From contig FJUW01000035.1 of NCBI GenBank assembly GCA_900074885.1, positions 682,001-746,000 of the forward strand: DNA of 64,000 nucleotides, given 5' to 3'. The translations under genes were made by a program, and so were the position numbers. Numbering within the stretch: position 1 is the first letter of the stretch; each line of letters begins with the position of its first letter. The notes under the pieces were generated by a model. It had not been told where the DNA came from. It saw only the letters and a list, made by a program, of their open reading frames with translations, and made no database searches. The stretch comes from Rhynchosporium graminicola. Lineage: Eukaryota > Ascomycota > Leotiomycetes > Helotiales > Ploettnerulaceae. Positions 1-10,400 of this stretch are shown here, one piece after another.

Positions 1-1040
1 CGTTGAGGTGGAGATGGAGTTGGTCGACGCGATAGACACTCGGTTGTGATAAGAGCTGGAGTAACCTCGGGTAAACTGTCAATAATCTGAAGCCTAATGG
101 AACCCTCGAGTCTTGAAAAGGTCATACATACAGAGTCCTTGTCTAGATAGTTGAAGCCGACGATGGTAGCAGTAGATTGATCGGCGCCTCATTTGCATCA
201 AAAGCCAGAGAGCTGCATTTTTATAATTTCAATTTTCTCCAAAAAGGCAAATACCGACTACCCCGTAGATTTGTTTGTATGGGAATAGACCTACCTATCG
301 TCGCGTTCGTCCTCCCCCAGTACCCACCACCTCACTTATATTGTATGGGAAGGAAAAGACCAATGCGATTAAATAGACTGATCCAAGAGCGAAACCGACG
401 AGTACCCGAGTTAAAAGGATATCGTACCCGTACGCCTCCATTAAATTGGTGTTTAAAGGTCGATAGGTGTATCTAGGTCTCGATTCGAGGCCAAACAGGG
501 TAATCACACACTTGCCTACCAGAACTTCTTACTACCTCATCTCTTGAGCTTATGCGTTTCTCTGTGCGATTGAAAAATGGAACGATTGCGAACGATACTT
601 GATTCTTAACATCAACAACTGTGTCATCTGAAATGAGATGGCCGCGCTAGTTGCCTCCCTCCACCTAGGCGCCCACTCGCTTCTTGTTTACAAGTTTCAC
701 AACATCACCATGATCAATTTTTCACAAAAGATGTTCACCGTGGCTATGAGTTCCGTTCGGAATCCTCCAAACAGTGAAGTCTGCTAGGCGGGGACTCAGT
801 GCCGAATCTGCGGCTTATAACGTATGTGCGAGGCTGCCGAATGGTTGGCAGTGACCGAAGTAACCAGCGAATCCGCTTACTCGTGGCTTTCCTTGGCTTG
901 AAAGGCGAGATACATCACCATTTCAGCCCTACCATCGAAGTGCTACACTGAACCGGGCCTGCTTTGGCATGGGACTACCGACCTAGACTAAGTTACACCC
1001 GCAAAACATCCCTGAGCAATCGATATAAACTTTTAAAGCG
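1..1040. other. Intergenic region, upstream of HET gene
   Basis: I see no supportable gene here. Short open frames lack recognisable motifs and are interrupted. The last ~20 bases before the ATG at 1041 contain an A/T-rich patch (gatataaac) that could be core promoter or 5' UTR of the HET gene; this is only a guess. Confidence 0.5.
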
Positions 1041-2987
1041 ATGGCAGACAGATTATCATGCATGAGCGCGAGTGGAAGCGTGTACCATGAGCTTGATGGT
1101 CCAAGGAGAGAAATTCGTTTACTTGCGATTCATCCGAGCAGAGACTTGGCTGCTCAAGTGCAATGCTCGCTGGAAGTCGTTTCCCTCGACGACGATCCGG
1201 TATTTGAAGCTTTGTCCTATGCCTGGGGTGATGCAACGTTGAACCACGAAATTCTAGTCAATTGCGGAGTATTCCACACCACTGGCAGTGCTGGCTCTGC
1301 GCTTCAAGCCTTGCGCAGCCAAGACAACCGCAGAGTTCTCTGGATTGATGCAATTTGTATCAACCAATCGAATTTGATTGAGCGCTCTGATCAAGTCAAA
1401 TTGATGGGCAGTATCTATGGCACGGCGAAAACTGTGCGTGTTTGGCTTGGCATTGAAGAATTGGAGGACATCGGCGTACTGGATGTCTTCAAAGCCCTGA
1501 CATCTTTACAAGGGGCTAGTGACACTTTCAAATCGGTCACTGAACCAAATGAGCACATACTGGCCAAAATGTGCCATTTCTTGGGCAGGAGCTGGTGGCA
1601 ACGCTTTTGGGTTGTCCAAGAAGTGGCGCTTGGGCAGCACGTCGTCTTCCAGCTTGGCGTTGAATCTATCGAATTTCATGAATTGCTTCTCGCCCATCGT
1701 ATCTGCACAGCATATTTCGGTGGCAAATACTCCACGAACTCATACTCCCGTGCTATCCGTATCTTCATGACAGCTTTTGATAACATTGAAGTCTTGGATC
1801 TTGTTCATCATATATGCGTCGTTAATAAGATCTCCATGGATCCAAGGATGGAAAGATACGCGATCATGCTTTGGACTGCGATCGCAAATATCTTGAGAGT
1901 TCGAAAAACGACTGATGATAGAGACAGGATGTACGCTCTCTTCGGGCTGCTGCCCCCGGGATTTGTTCGCAGGACCAAGATGAATTCATCCTATTCATCG
2001 ACTCCAGAACAGATTTTCATCGATGTCACATATCACATCATTTCATCATCGAAATCTCGTATGATGTTCAACTATTTGGACGGACCCAGAATTCCTCTTG
2101 TATCGAGGTCTCATTCGGGTCTCCCATCATGGGTGCCTGACTGGAGAACAGACCCAGCGAACGAGCTCGAAGGTAGTACTTTTCGGGTGGAAAGGGACGT
2201 TATATTCAGTGCTTCAGGAGATTCTGCATTTTCCTTGAAACGGCTTAGTTCGAATACACTTTGTCTGCAGGGAATCTTCATCGACATCGTGTTGCAGTGC
2301 TTCCGCAGCGAGTCGAGATGCCAAAATGATTCTCATGAGAACTATAGCTATGCATTCTGGCGTGAAAAATGGGCTTCCTTCCAGAACTTACCACTAAACA
2401 AAGCGATGAGCCAAAGTTACTTGCCCGGAATGAATGCTGACGCGGCGTTCCGGAAAACAGTGCTGTTGGACTGTGAACCAAATCTCGGAGCAGGTAAAGG
2501 CCATAAGAGATTGACAGCTGAGGATTCTGAAGAAATGTTCCGAGTGCATGAGCTATTCATGCAATCTGAATATGAACACAAGTCCGATGCCCAGAACTTC
2601 TCAGGAGCGGACTTGAGGCGATTGAGTTACATGAAAGACTGTGTTAGAGATAGGTCATTTGTCATTACCACCTCCGGTCTTATGGGTATGGCACAAGGAT
2701 ATCCAGAGCCCGGTGATCACATCTTCGCTGTTGCTGGTAATAGCCATCCCGTGATACTGCGCCCATCGGAGTTTTATGCAGATACGTGGCTTGCGGTTGG
2801 TGAATGTCACGTCACAGGGCTCATGTATGGTGAAATTATGCCACACAAGAAACATTTTTCTGACCTGCAACAAAATTTATACGCCCGCTCTGAGGTACAG
2901 AACATTAAAGGAGGTAGAAGAAATCCGAGATGGGAGGAAGTTTCTGCTAAGCCGGATGATCCTTGGGAATGGCTTTTAGTCGAATGA
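1041..2987 (+). CDS. HET-domain protein (heterokaryon incompatibility family)
   Basis: Intronless 648-residue protein. The HET domain runs from about residue 56 to 205. Its three signature blocks are visible: FEALSYAWGD, then VLWIDAICINQ with RSDQVKLMGSIY, then WWQRFWVVQEVALG. The C-terminal third carries the block usual in this family, GLMGMAQGYPEPGD followed by HPVILR and YADTWLAVGECHVTGLMYGE. HET proteins trigger growth arrest or cell death when genetically different fungal cells fuse; many paralogues have no known partner, and I cannot say whether this one is active in incompatibility. The ATG at 1041 is chosen because it has purines around it (aagcgATGgc) and precedes the REIRLL motif typical of HET N-termini. 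The frame is intact with no sign of decay, unlike the HET relics at 14.3 and 55.9 kb. Confidence 0.9.
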   Translation: MADRLSCMSASGSVYHELDGPRREIRLLAIHPSRDLAAQVQCSLEVVSLDDDPVFEALSYAWGDATLNHEILVNCGVFHTTGSAGSALQALRSQDNRRVLWIDAICINQSNLIERSDQVKLMGSIYGTAKTVRVWLGIEELEDIGVLDVFKALTSLQGASDTFKSVTEPNEHILAKMCHFLGRSWWQRFWVVQEVALGQHVVFQLGVESIEFHELLLAHRICTAYFGGKYSTNSYSRAIRIFMTAFDNIEVLDLVHHICVVNKISMDPRMERYAIMLWTAIANILRVRKTTDDRDRMYALFGLLPPGFVRRTKMNSSYSSTPEQIFIDVTYHIISSSKSRMMFNYLDGPRIPLVSRSHSGLPSWVPDWRTDPANELEGSTFRVERDVIFSASGDSAFSLKRLSSNTLCLQGIFIDIVLQCFRSESRCQNDSHENYSYAFWREKWASFQNLPLNKAMSQSYLPGMNADAAFRKTVLLDCEPNLGAGKGHKRLTAEDSEEMFRVHELFMQSEYEHKSDAQNFSGADLRRLSYMKDCVRDRSFVITTSGLMGMAQGYPEPGDHIFAVAGNSHPVILRPSEFYADTWLAVGECHVTGLMYGEIMPHKKHFSDLQQNLYARSEVQNIKGGRRNPRWEEVSAKPDDPWEWLLVE

Positions 2988-3324
2988 TCTAGTCGAGCAG
3001 ACTTACTATCGTATGCTTATTATATTCGGACTTCGATGGGACATTGTCGGGGCGATGGATCATGCTCAAGGCCGGGGATCGTCATTTCAGAAATTTTCCA
3101 TCTTCAGTCTCCCTGTACGACTTCACAGATATGGACTCGGACAAGAGCTTCAGGAACCCCAGGACAGATACAAAGCAATCATGATTTTGATAACCTGAAG
3201 TATCCGATCTGACTTGTTGGGGCTGTATTCTAAGCTCTATCGCCGTTGGATATGTGTTCTCGATTTTGCATTCTCCTGATATGATGAGCAAGTGGGATAT
3301 TGTTTTGGTCTCCAGCCACATTGC

Positions 3325-3806
3325 CTAGGCTCGTGTACCAAGGAGGACATGTCGAACATCAACTTTTTCCGGCTCCCTCCACTCATCCTTGACTTCAGAA
3401 CCATCCCACCACTTCGACACATCCCTCAAATTTCCCCCTCCATCAAACAAGACCCCCTCATTTCTCAACAGCCTCAGCTTCTCCTTCTGATTAACTCTCG
3501 ACGGTGCATCCTGTGGCTCTCCCTCGAAAATTCAAATCGACTATTGATCATCAGCTCATTCGAATTCCTCCACTCTGCAAATGAGCTGTTGATACCCCAT
3601 CTACGCAAATTATACGATGGCATGGTACTTCATGAGCGAAAGGATTTCTCCGTAGTGCGCCGCCTACTGCTCGCGGTGATGAAGACGGTGCTTTGAATAG
3701 TGTAGCGTAGAGGGGGAGATTTGGCCAGGTGGAGTTTGGGGGAGGAGAGTATAGACGCTGTGGCACGGCGAGATGTCAATATGGAAGCTCGCTTAAAGTG
3801 TGTAAT
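3325..3806 (-). pseudogene. Broken O6-methylguanine-DNA methyltransferase (MGMT/OGT family)
   Basis: On the minus strand a frame reads SSPRAVGGALRRNPFAHEVP followed by CHRII. PCHR with its two following hydrophobic residues is the active-site signature of O6-alkylguanine-DNA alkyltransferases; the Cys accepts the alkyl group. Just upstream the preceding part of the fold (VYTLLPQTPPGQIS) is in another frame, and the switch falls in a CCCCC run near 3718, where one extra C or two missing bases would explain it. Downstream, the family's tail (KLRLLRNEGVLFDGGGNL, ending at the stop at 3325-3327) resumes in a further frame, with no splice site that joins it without a stop. No ATG was found for the N-terminal segment. 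I read this as a disabled gene rather than an unusual intron pattern, though one short intron cannot be fully excluded. It is divergent from the Ada-like gene at 4147, about 340 bp away. Confidence 0.72.
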
Positions 3807-4146
3807 GGAAGGAAAGGGGATGGGTTAGTACTTGTTTACATTCGGTGACTGCCATGTTAGTGTGTATAAAGAAGCTTTCTTTTCCTGTCTATCATAAACG
3901 CCTCGATGGTTGGTACTTTCAATTTTTGTTCTTGTTCTTTTATATCATTTTTGCTCTAGTATTTCAGGGCGCTTATTGGTCAATTCTAGAGCAGGTCTGC
4001 TGACTCATGTCTCACTGGCCAGCTCTCAGTTCACATTTCTTTCCGGCGAGCGTCACTCGCGAGACTCGTAAATCTGGGTAAGTAGACTAGCCGGTCCCTC
4101 TTTTCCGACATGGGAAAGATCTCTCCCCCCATAAGATCTGTTAACA
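3807..4146. promoter_or_regulatory. Shared intergenic region between divergent alkylation-repair relics
   Basis: About 340 bp separate the minus-strand methyltransferase relic from the plus-strand Ada-like relic. If the two genes were once co-regulated, a bidirectional promoter would lie here. I see no specific box; the assignment rests on gene arrangement alone. Confidence 0.3.
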
Positions 4147-4755
4147 ATGCCAAACTCCTCAACTCGATCGTCATCCGATTCCAGCATGACGGAATTCGCA
4201 TCAACAAAAAGCCGATGGGCAGCTTTACAAAGCCGCAATCCTCTCGCCGCAAGTGCTTTCATCTACAGCGTCATCAACACTAAGATTTACTGTCGACCCA
4301 ACTGCCCTTCACGCCTCGCGCAAGAAGTGGGTTTGACAGAGAGCCATTTCTGTCGAGTGTTTAAGAAGGTCATGAGGATGACTTTAGGAGAGTATGGGAC
4401 GGAGATCAATGTTGGAATGACGGACCAAGTGGAACAGGAACCCTCAAATTATTCTCGAAGTGCGTCCAACATCGTGGGAAGTTTGACAGACGGCAGAAAA
4501 CCATCTCCCTGATTCTGTTGTTAAATTACAAACCCCAGATTTTTGCCCTTCAGATATACTGAGAGATTGGCAAGACTTCAGCGACCTCAGGGATCCGGGT
4601 AACTATCTTGACGATAACCATGATGCGACATTTAGGATCTACAGCCACGACTCCGCGTTTCATATGTCTGTAGACTCGGCGGATGACTGCTTTCAATTTA
4701 TTGATCATAATGGTTCATGGCCAGCAGAGCCCTACCACGAAGGAGTCCTTTAGTT
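4147..4755 (+). pseudogene. Ada-like methylphosphotriester sensor/AraC-type HTH relic with internal deletion
   Basis: The first frame (4147-4512) contains the N-terminal half of an Ada zinc-binding domain: RWAALQSRNPLAASAFIYSV, then IYC(49)RPNC(53)PSR. In Ada four cysteines bind zinc, and one takes methyl groups from DNA phosphotriesters. Directly after the second Cys the sequence jumps to an AraC-type helix-turn-helix, LAQEVGLTESHFCRVFKK then MTLGEYG. The second Cys-x2-Cys pair, the rest of the zinc fold and the first part of the HTH domain are missing, consistent with an in-frame deletion near 4315-4325. The frame stops at 4510-4512, but an acidic C-terminal stretch (CPSDILRDWQDFSDLRDPGN and onward) continues in the next frame to a TAG at 4753-4755, so a frameshift or missed small intron lies near 4440-4505. 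A DNA-repair or sensing function is unlikely with half the zinc site absent. Confidence 0.7.
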
Positions 4756-5885
4756 GTCCGATTTTCATAGATCATAGATCACAGACCATTTGGAATTGTT
4801 TCGGCCTCCACGGTTAGCGATAAGCAGACCATGTACTTTCAAACGTCTTTGTAGTCATGGTTTTACACGTTGGCTGATACAGCGAGATGTGGTGTTCTCT
4901 CTTGACTGTTCTGCGAACTGTTCTGAGAACAGACCATGAGGTACCAGGGAAAGAGAAGTCTCTATACCTCAGAGGTAAAAAACGATATGATGTCCTTCTA
5001 CAAAATGAAGGGTGCTGTCGAAACAGGCTTTAGAATAGATATTTCTGCGGCCGCTCCCATATTATTAGCACTTGGTATCAAGTCAACAATGGGAGTGTAA
5101 ATTTTTCTGGGCCCAAGAGACTCCTTTCTCTTTGATTTGACCCTGCACAATATAACTAAGACGCTCGCTTCAATGTAGTCACGGGGGCATTCTGACGTAA
5201 GCAAGTTGTATTTTGGACATATAAGAGTTTACTGCGCAGCCTGTGTAACGTTGAAAGTAGAAAATGGTGAAGATGTCTATATGATGACATAGCCAAATGA
5301 GTGCGGATATAACAGCTCAAGTGAATCCACTAGCGCACGAAATATGTTAAGTCCGACAGGTTCAACTTCAGCCACACTGTGATGATGATGTGATACCGAG
5401 TTTCAACTGGCAACGACATGCAGTCAGCGTCAACCCAAGCGCCACTCTGTGTCTTACCGCTGCGGCACCTACTACGTGCACTGCTGCACGGGTAGGGCTG
5501 ATATACTAGGGATCTAGCTCTGTAGTTTATGGTGGCGTATATTGTAATCTTGAAGGATTCTTCACCACTAGTATACCACGCGGGACGGGGTACTCTTCTT
5601 TCACACAGATGTCTTCGAGGCACTACACGCACCCAAGAGTGTAACGCCGCCCACGGAATTTCAGGTTTGGCAATAGGTGAGAACGACATGAATACACTTG
5701 GACACGTAAAAATATGGGAAGTAGACACATTGTCGTCATTTTCATATACAGACTCGACACAGGAGGAAGAAACTAGATTGGATAGCCATCATGAATCATA
5801 TATATACATTCGAGCTCCAGATATAATCCTACGCCATTCGTAAACTTCGTTAAGCTTTAATATACCATCATACAAACGTTCCCAA
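4756..5885. other. Intergenic region, no supported gene
   Basis: Open frames of 100-130 codons near 5330-5843 occur on both strands but show no recognisable motif, good start context or splice structure. I see nothing else specific here. Confidence 0.4.
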
Positions 5886-7404
5886 TCAATAACGCCGAGC
5901 TACATCGTCCTTTCTATCCAATGGGTAAGAATTCGCCGTCGTCTCCCACTCTCCCGGGCTGTACATTTCTACCGGCAATCGGCGATCCATCAGCTCAGCT
6001 GGTGGTCTTTGCGATACAAGTTCGGGCACTGATGAGTTTCCGTGCAATTCTGGTCCTTTGAATGGAAGAGCAGGTTGAATCTCAGATGCGGGTGACATGC
6101 CGGCCTCGGTATCGGTGTAAGTCGAATTCTCTCTCATTTTGTTGATCGTCGTATCCCGCATATCATCTTGAGCTCGGAGATCATTGTTCTGACGACGGCG
6201 GCGGATTAGGAAAAAGATGATGCCGATAATAATAGCTAAGCCTGCAACTGCCCCTATACTAGCTCCTACTTTGACTCCGGTTGATGGACTATCCGACTTC
6301 GGAGTTTTATCTTGTGCCGCGGCGTTGAGCTGGAAGAGGACTTCTGTTTGTTCGTTGGTAGGGTTGAGAGCGAACGTCATCCCCTGACCGCATTCACCTG
6401 CTTGCTTGGAGAAAAACCCTAAAATTATCGTAAGCGAAGCTTAATTTTCTGAATGAATTGCGACTTACACTGCGAAGTATTTCGTACAACGTCTAAGGTG
6501 AACTCGGGAGGATCTGAAGGGTTGGTTATTGGCTGATATCCGGAATCGACACCATTTGCAAGCTTATCACAAGGTTTTTCGAAGGTCGATTCTGTGACTG
6601 TGTGGTTTCCTGAGGTAAATTGGAACACGATCGTGTCTCCCGTTTTGGCAACTACGGAGTTGGGAATGTATCCACTGTTCTTTCCTGACAGTACCTGAAT
6701 CATGTCAGAGGACAGCTTTTAGGCTGATAGATGACAGTACTCACTGTATATGTCGTAGCGCCTGGACTTGGTACGGAGTTTGTTGGCTTACTGGCTCCTG
6801 GCGGAAGAATGCTCTTAATGCCGACGACGCCCATACCATATCCATCAATTGGATGCGCATAAGCTTGAGCGTTGGTGACAGTCGCGGTGAAGTAACTTGT
6901 TGCGGTAACGCCAACTGATCCATAGGCAGTCACCAGAACTGGGGTCGGAATATCGATAGGGCTGTAGCAGGTTCCACCCCAAGCTGGACGATCCTTGAAG
7001 ACTGTGACATCTGGCTCGTGAAATGAATACGAGCTATTGTGATTAGATTAGATCATGCAACGATCGGCATCAGATTACGCATACCTTGGACAGCAGGCGA
7101 TATAATTTGAGGTAAAGGGACCTATGGTTGTGTAGTGCTGTGGGCAGACCAACTGAGCGAAGGCAGGTTGAGTAACGCTTCCAGCAGATAGCAAAAAGCT
7201 CGACATGACTTCAGTCGGGTAGCAGTCTGTAATAGTTGTTCCGGGCACCGGTACAGGTGCGTTCATCCATATTTGATACGCTCGATTAGCCAGCATTGTG
7301 AGTCTATTCTCCGAACACGCTGTGATCTGGGGAATGAACGTCGTAGTCAGGCTTGGAGTTAGCATAGCCATACTGGCCGACGATGTCAACGTGGCGAGAG
7401 ACAT
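5886..7404 (-). CDS. Cupredoxin-like single-pass membrane protein, four exons
   Basis: Model: complement(join(5886..6418, 6469..6694, 6745..7033, 7085..7404)), 455 residues. The introns are 50, 50 and 51 nt, with GTAAGT, GTGAGT and GTATGC donors and frame-perfect joins. The N-terminal region has paired cysteines (TACSEN, TDCYP, LVCPQ, ACCP). A cupredoxin-type domain follows (SGYIPNSVVAKTGDTIVFQF, then GNHTVTESTFEKPC), ending in WFFSKQAGECGQGM across the last intron. Next come a short linker, a membrane helix (ASIGAVAGLAIIIGIIFFLI) and a basic RRRR stop-transfer, leaving a ~110-residue cytoplasmic tail with P- and S-rich patches. The fungal relatives are extracellular serine-rich cupredoxins. 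Compared with them, the Cys and His that normally bind copper before the Met are Ser and Glu here, so copper binding is doubtful. The start is uncertain: ATG 7404 gives no obvious signal peptide, and an upstream exon may exist. Confidence 0.8.
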
Positions 7405-10400
7405 GGCTGATATGATGAAGTTCTTCGACCAGTGGTTCTGGAAAAGCTCTTTGTGCGACAGAAGTAGGCAGAGACTCGAAGGGTCGAGCTCACCGGGACA
7501 AGATACCATCTATACTCCTACAAACTCATCACTGCGGGTAGTGTGTGAGCTTACTGATCAGATTATAGTGGTTCGGACACTGACTGGAGCTGGCAAGCCT
7601 AGCGAGGTTCAAGGGTTTTGTGCGGAAGTACCTCGCATTTTCTGCATTCCTTGCGCGAGGCGGCGGCGCAGCGGCGATGCCACCAGATGTGGTGTAAAGA
7701 CAAACAAGCCGCTTTCAGCCAGATTGAGTCGGCCATCTGATAGGTGGATCTAGAGTGGTTGCTGCAGAAAGTCAATCGAGCAATATTACACACATGTTCA
7801 GTTCAGCCGCAGATATGATGAGAACACTTTTACTTGAATCTACTAAAGCTGAGTGCAATCGACTTCAACTGATATTGTCTAATAGAAATTTGGTGCGAGC
7901 TTTCGTAAGCATAAGCAGTCGATTCTCTTCATGCTGTCAGATTATAAAACGCTGGCAACGGTAACTTGTCGCAACGTGAGCCAAGTGGACAGGACCGGAC
8001 TAGATTCCTGTGAACAAGTTCGGACAGAATAATAGGCGACACTATGGTTCGGCCGTTGTTGTAGAATGGGATTAGGCTACCTGCAAGCGTTGTGTCAACC
8101 TTGCGGAAGCGCTGGACCCCACTCTCCCCAGGAGCCATAGAGAGGTCCGGGCCGCATCGGCTGTACCCACACACCTTAATCCAAATTTAGAGTCCTCTCT
8201 TTTGCTCCCAAGTTTTACGGATTCTACCTGTATCGAACAGAAGGCTACTGAAACCGTTTCCAGATGAGCTGACTTATAATCAATACTACATGAAATTCAG
8301 AGCCTATTATCGCCTCTTCCCAATCTAATACAAGGAACAGAATCTGATCTTTGCTTCTCACAGCTTGGCATATTCTACCTTTTACCGATGATCATCCGCA
8401 CATGAAAAATGAAGAGGCTTGAAAGTATCGAATACTTCGTATCACTAGATGCGCCAGCAGCCGTCACTACCTTCTTTGGGCTAGACTTGCCGGCTGTGAG
8501 ACTACTTGCATGAGTAGGGGTTTTCACTCACCACAATCAGGATGAATGATCGGCAAATATCGATATGCGAATGGCGGGAACCGTGTGGCGGGTGAAGAAA
8601 CATGGAAAACGGAGAGTGAGACTCGCACTACGGGATCTGCAATCCATCCTTGAAGAGGAACTAAAATTGAAATTCTTCATGTCCGGTCAGGGATTAAAGT
8701 TGGAAGCCTACCAATTGCGATCGGTGTTTCGGCGGGTATTTGCATGCCATCTACATTGTACATAGCCTACTGCGCGAGCCTTGTCGGCGGCATCAAATTG
8801 CACACGTAAATCCAATTCAATATTTGTTCACCGAAGGGAACCTGTGACAGGAGAAAAGAACGTTTTCAAAGCTTGGAGATTCTGTGTGGTTTAGGGAAAA
8901 GAGTTTGGCCAGTAGAGGCAACCAAAGAATCATTCCACCAGTTTTATTCTCCGGGAATGCATGCAGATTATATAACCGCAGTGCAGAAGTGGATATGGTC
9001 CAGATCGGTGACCAATGGAGGCAGTGCGCATAGTGGGGTAGGTATTTCTTGGTGACATTTTCGTATGGGTATTGAATCTCAACTTGGCCAGTCCATGATC
9101 TGTTTTGGAGCGTGTATACTGGCCATAACCTCAGAAAAGACATGATTGCACTTTTCGTTATTTGATCCCATCCTGAGAGGTACGTGCCTATTAACCGTGA
9201 TGCCAGAGGAACATATGATTGTAAACACGTCCCGTGTTAGTTGCGTCTTAAGCGAGCCTAGTTAGCCCGTAAGCGACAGTTGTAGTAATTCGAGCAATGA
9301 TCCGGCGACTGCATTAGATGCACCGGTGTCTTTGCAATCACATATTCAAATCATGGCACACAGAATTCAACCATATCCCGAACTGCAAAGAGAACGGCAT
9401 CGCCGATGCACGATGATGATCTCTCCGCGGCTTACTCCTGCTGGTGATCACACGCCGCGTGGTACTTGGTAACACGAATTCATGCTAGACGCGAGAATTT
9501 GCGACTATAGTTTTTAATCTTCTAGATGCAGATGTAAATCAAATCATTTAATTTCAGTATTTCAGCGTCTCCCTGCTACTTTACGTGCATCTACGAGCTA
9601 GATAGTGCGGCTTTACACCTTTGTTTACCCAACATATTTGTAGTCGATTGATTCTTATGCGTCGATTCTTTTAATATTCTTAAGAATCTTGATAGGGAGA
9701 TTTTGATGCTAGAAACGCAAGGTAAAAGATCAACCATTTTGTCTTGTAACACAAGGCCACTGCGTATTTTGCTGAGGCTGGGTATCAAATATGCCAGCGC
9801 TTAGTGGATTGAATATATTTTGCGAATAGTACAAATCTGGCGGCCTCAAAAATCGCGGTTTATCTGTAAGTCTTTATGATTATCAAGGCTTTCAACTTAT
9901 AGCATACACCGGGATTCCTATTGATGCTGCCTTAACGCGTAGTTTGCTTCGAAATCATTTCATATGGAACAGATCGCAGAGAGTCTAAGGATAATCATAG
10001 TATATCCGTTAAGGATAATAGCATATCTCATTTGAACCCGTATAATAACTAATCAAGATTTTCTAATCTCAGATACTGCTCCGAAGCTGATATTACGTGT
10101 AATTATTTCAGTGAAAACTGTCTGTCATAGCTTCTATGCTCGCAGGCTAGGGCGGAACTGAAGCCCAAGGACTCTTATAATCAAGTTCGCAGTCAAGGTA
10201 ATTTCGTTATTATCTTTGGATTATATTATGCAGACACTATTGATATAAATCAAGGATTTACAAGAAGTAGCACCTTTATATCTCCCCTTAAACACTATAG
10301 CTTGCCAATCAACGCCCAGCTGAACTTCAAAAAGCAAATATTGAGGCCACTAATACGCCCGACCCTAAGATTTCTGGGCCAAAACATTCCACGATTCTAG

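Noticed and set aside
3292..3696. 134-codon plus-strand frame
   Set aside because: It lies opposite the recognisable methyltransferase relic and has no motif of its own.
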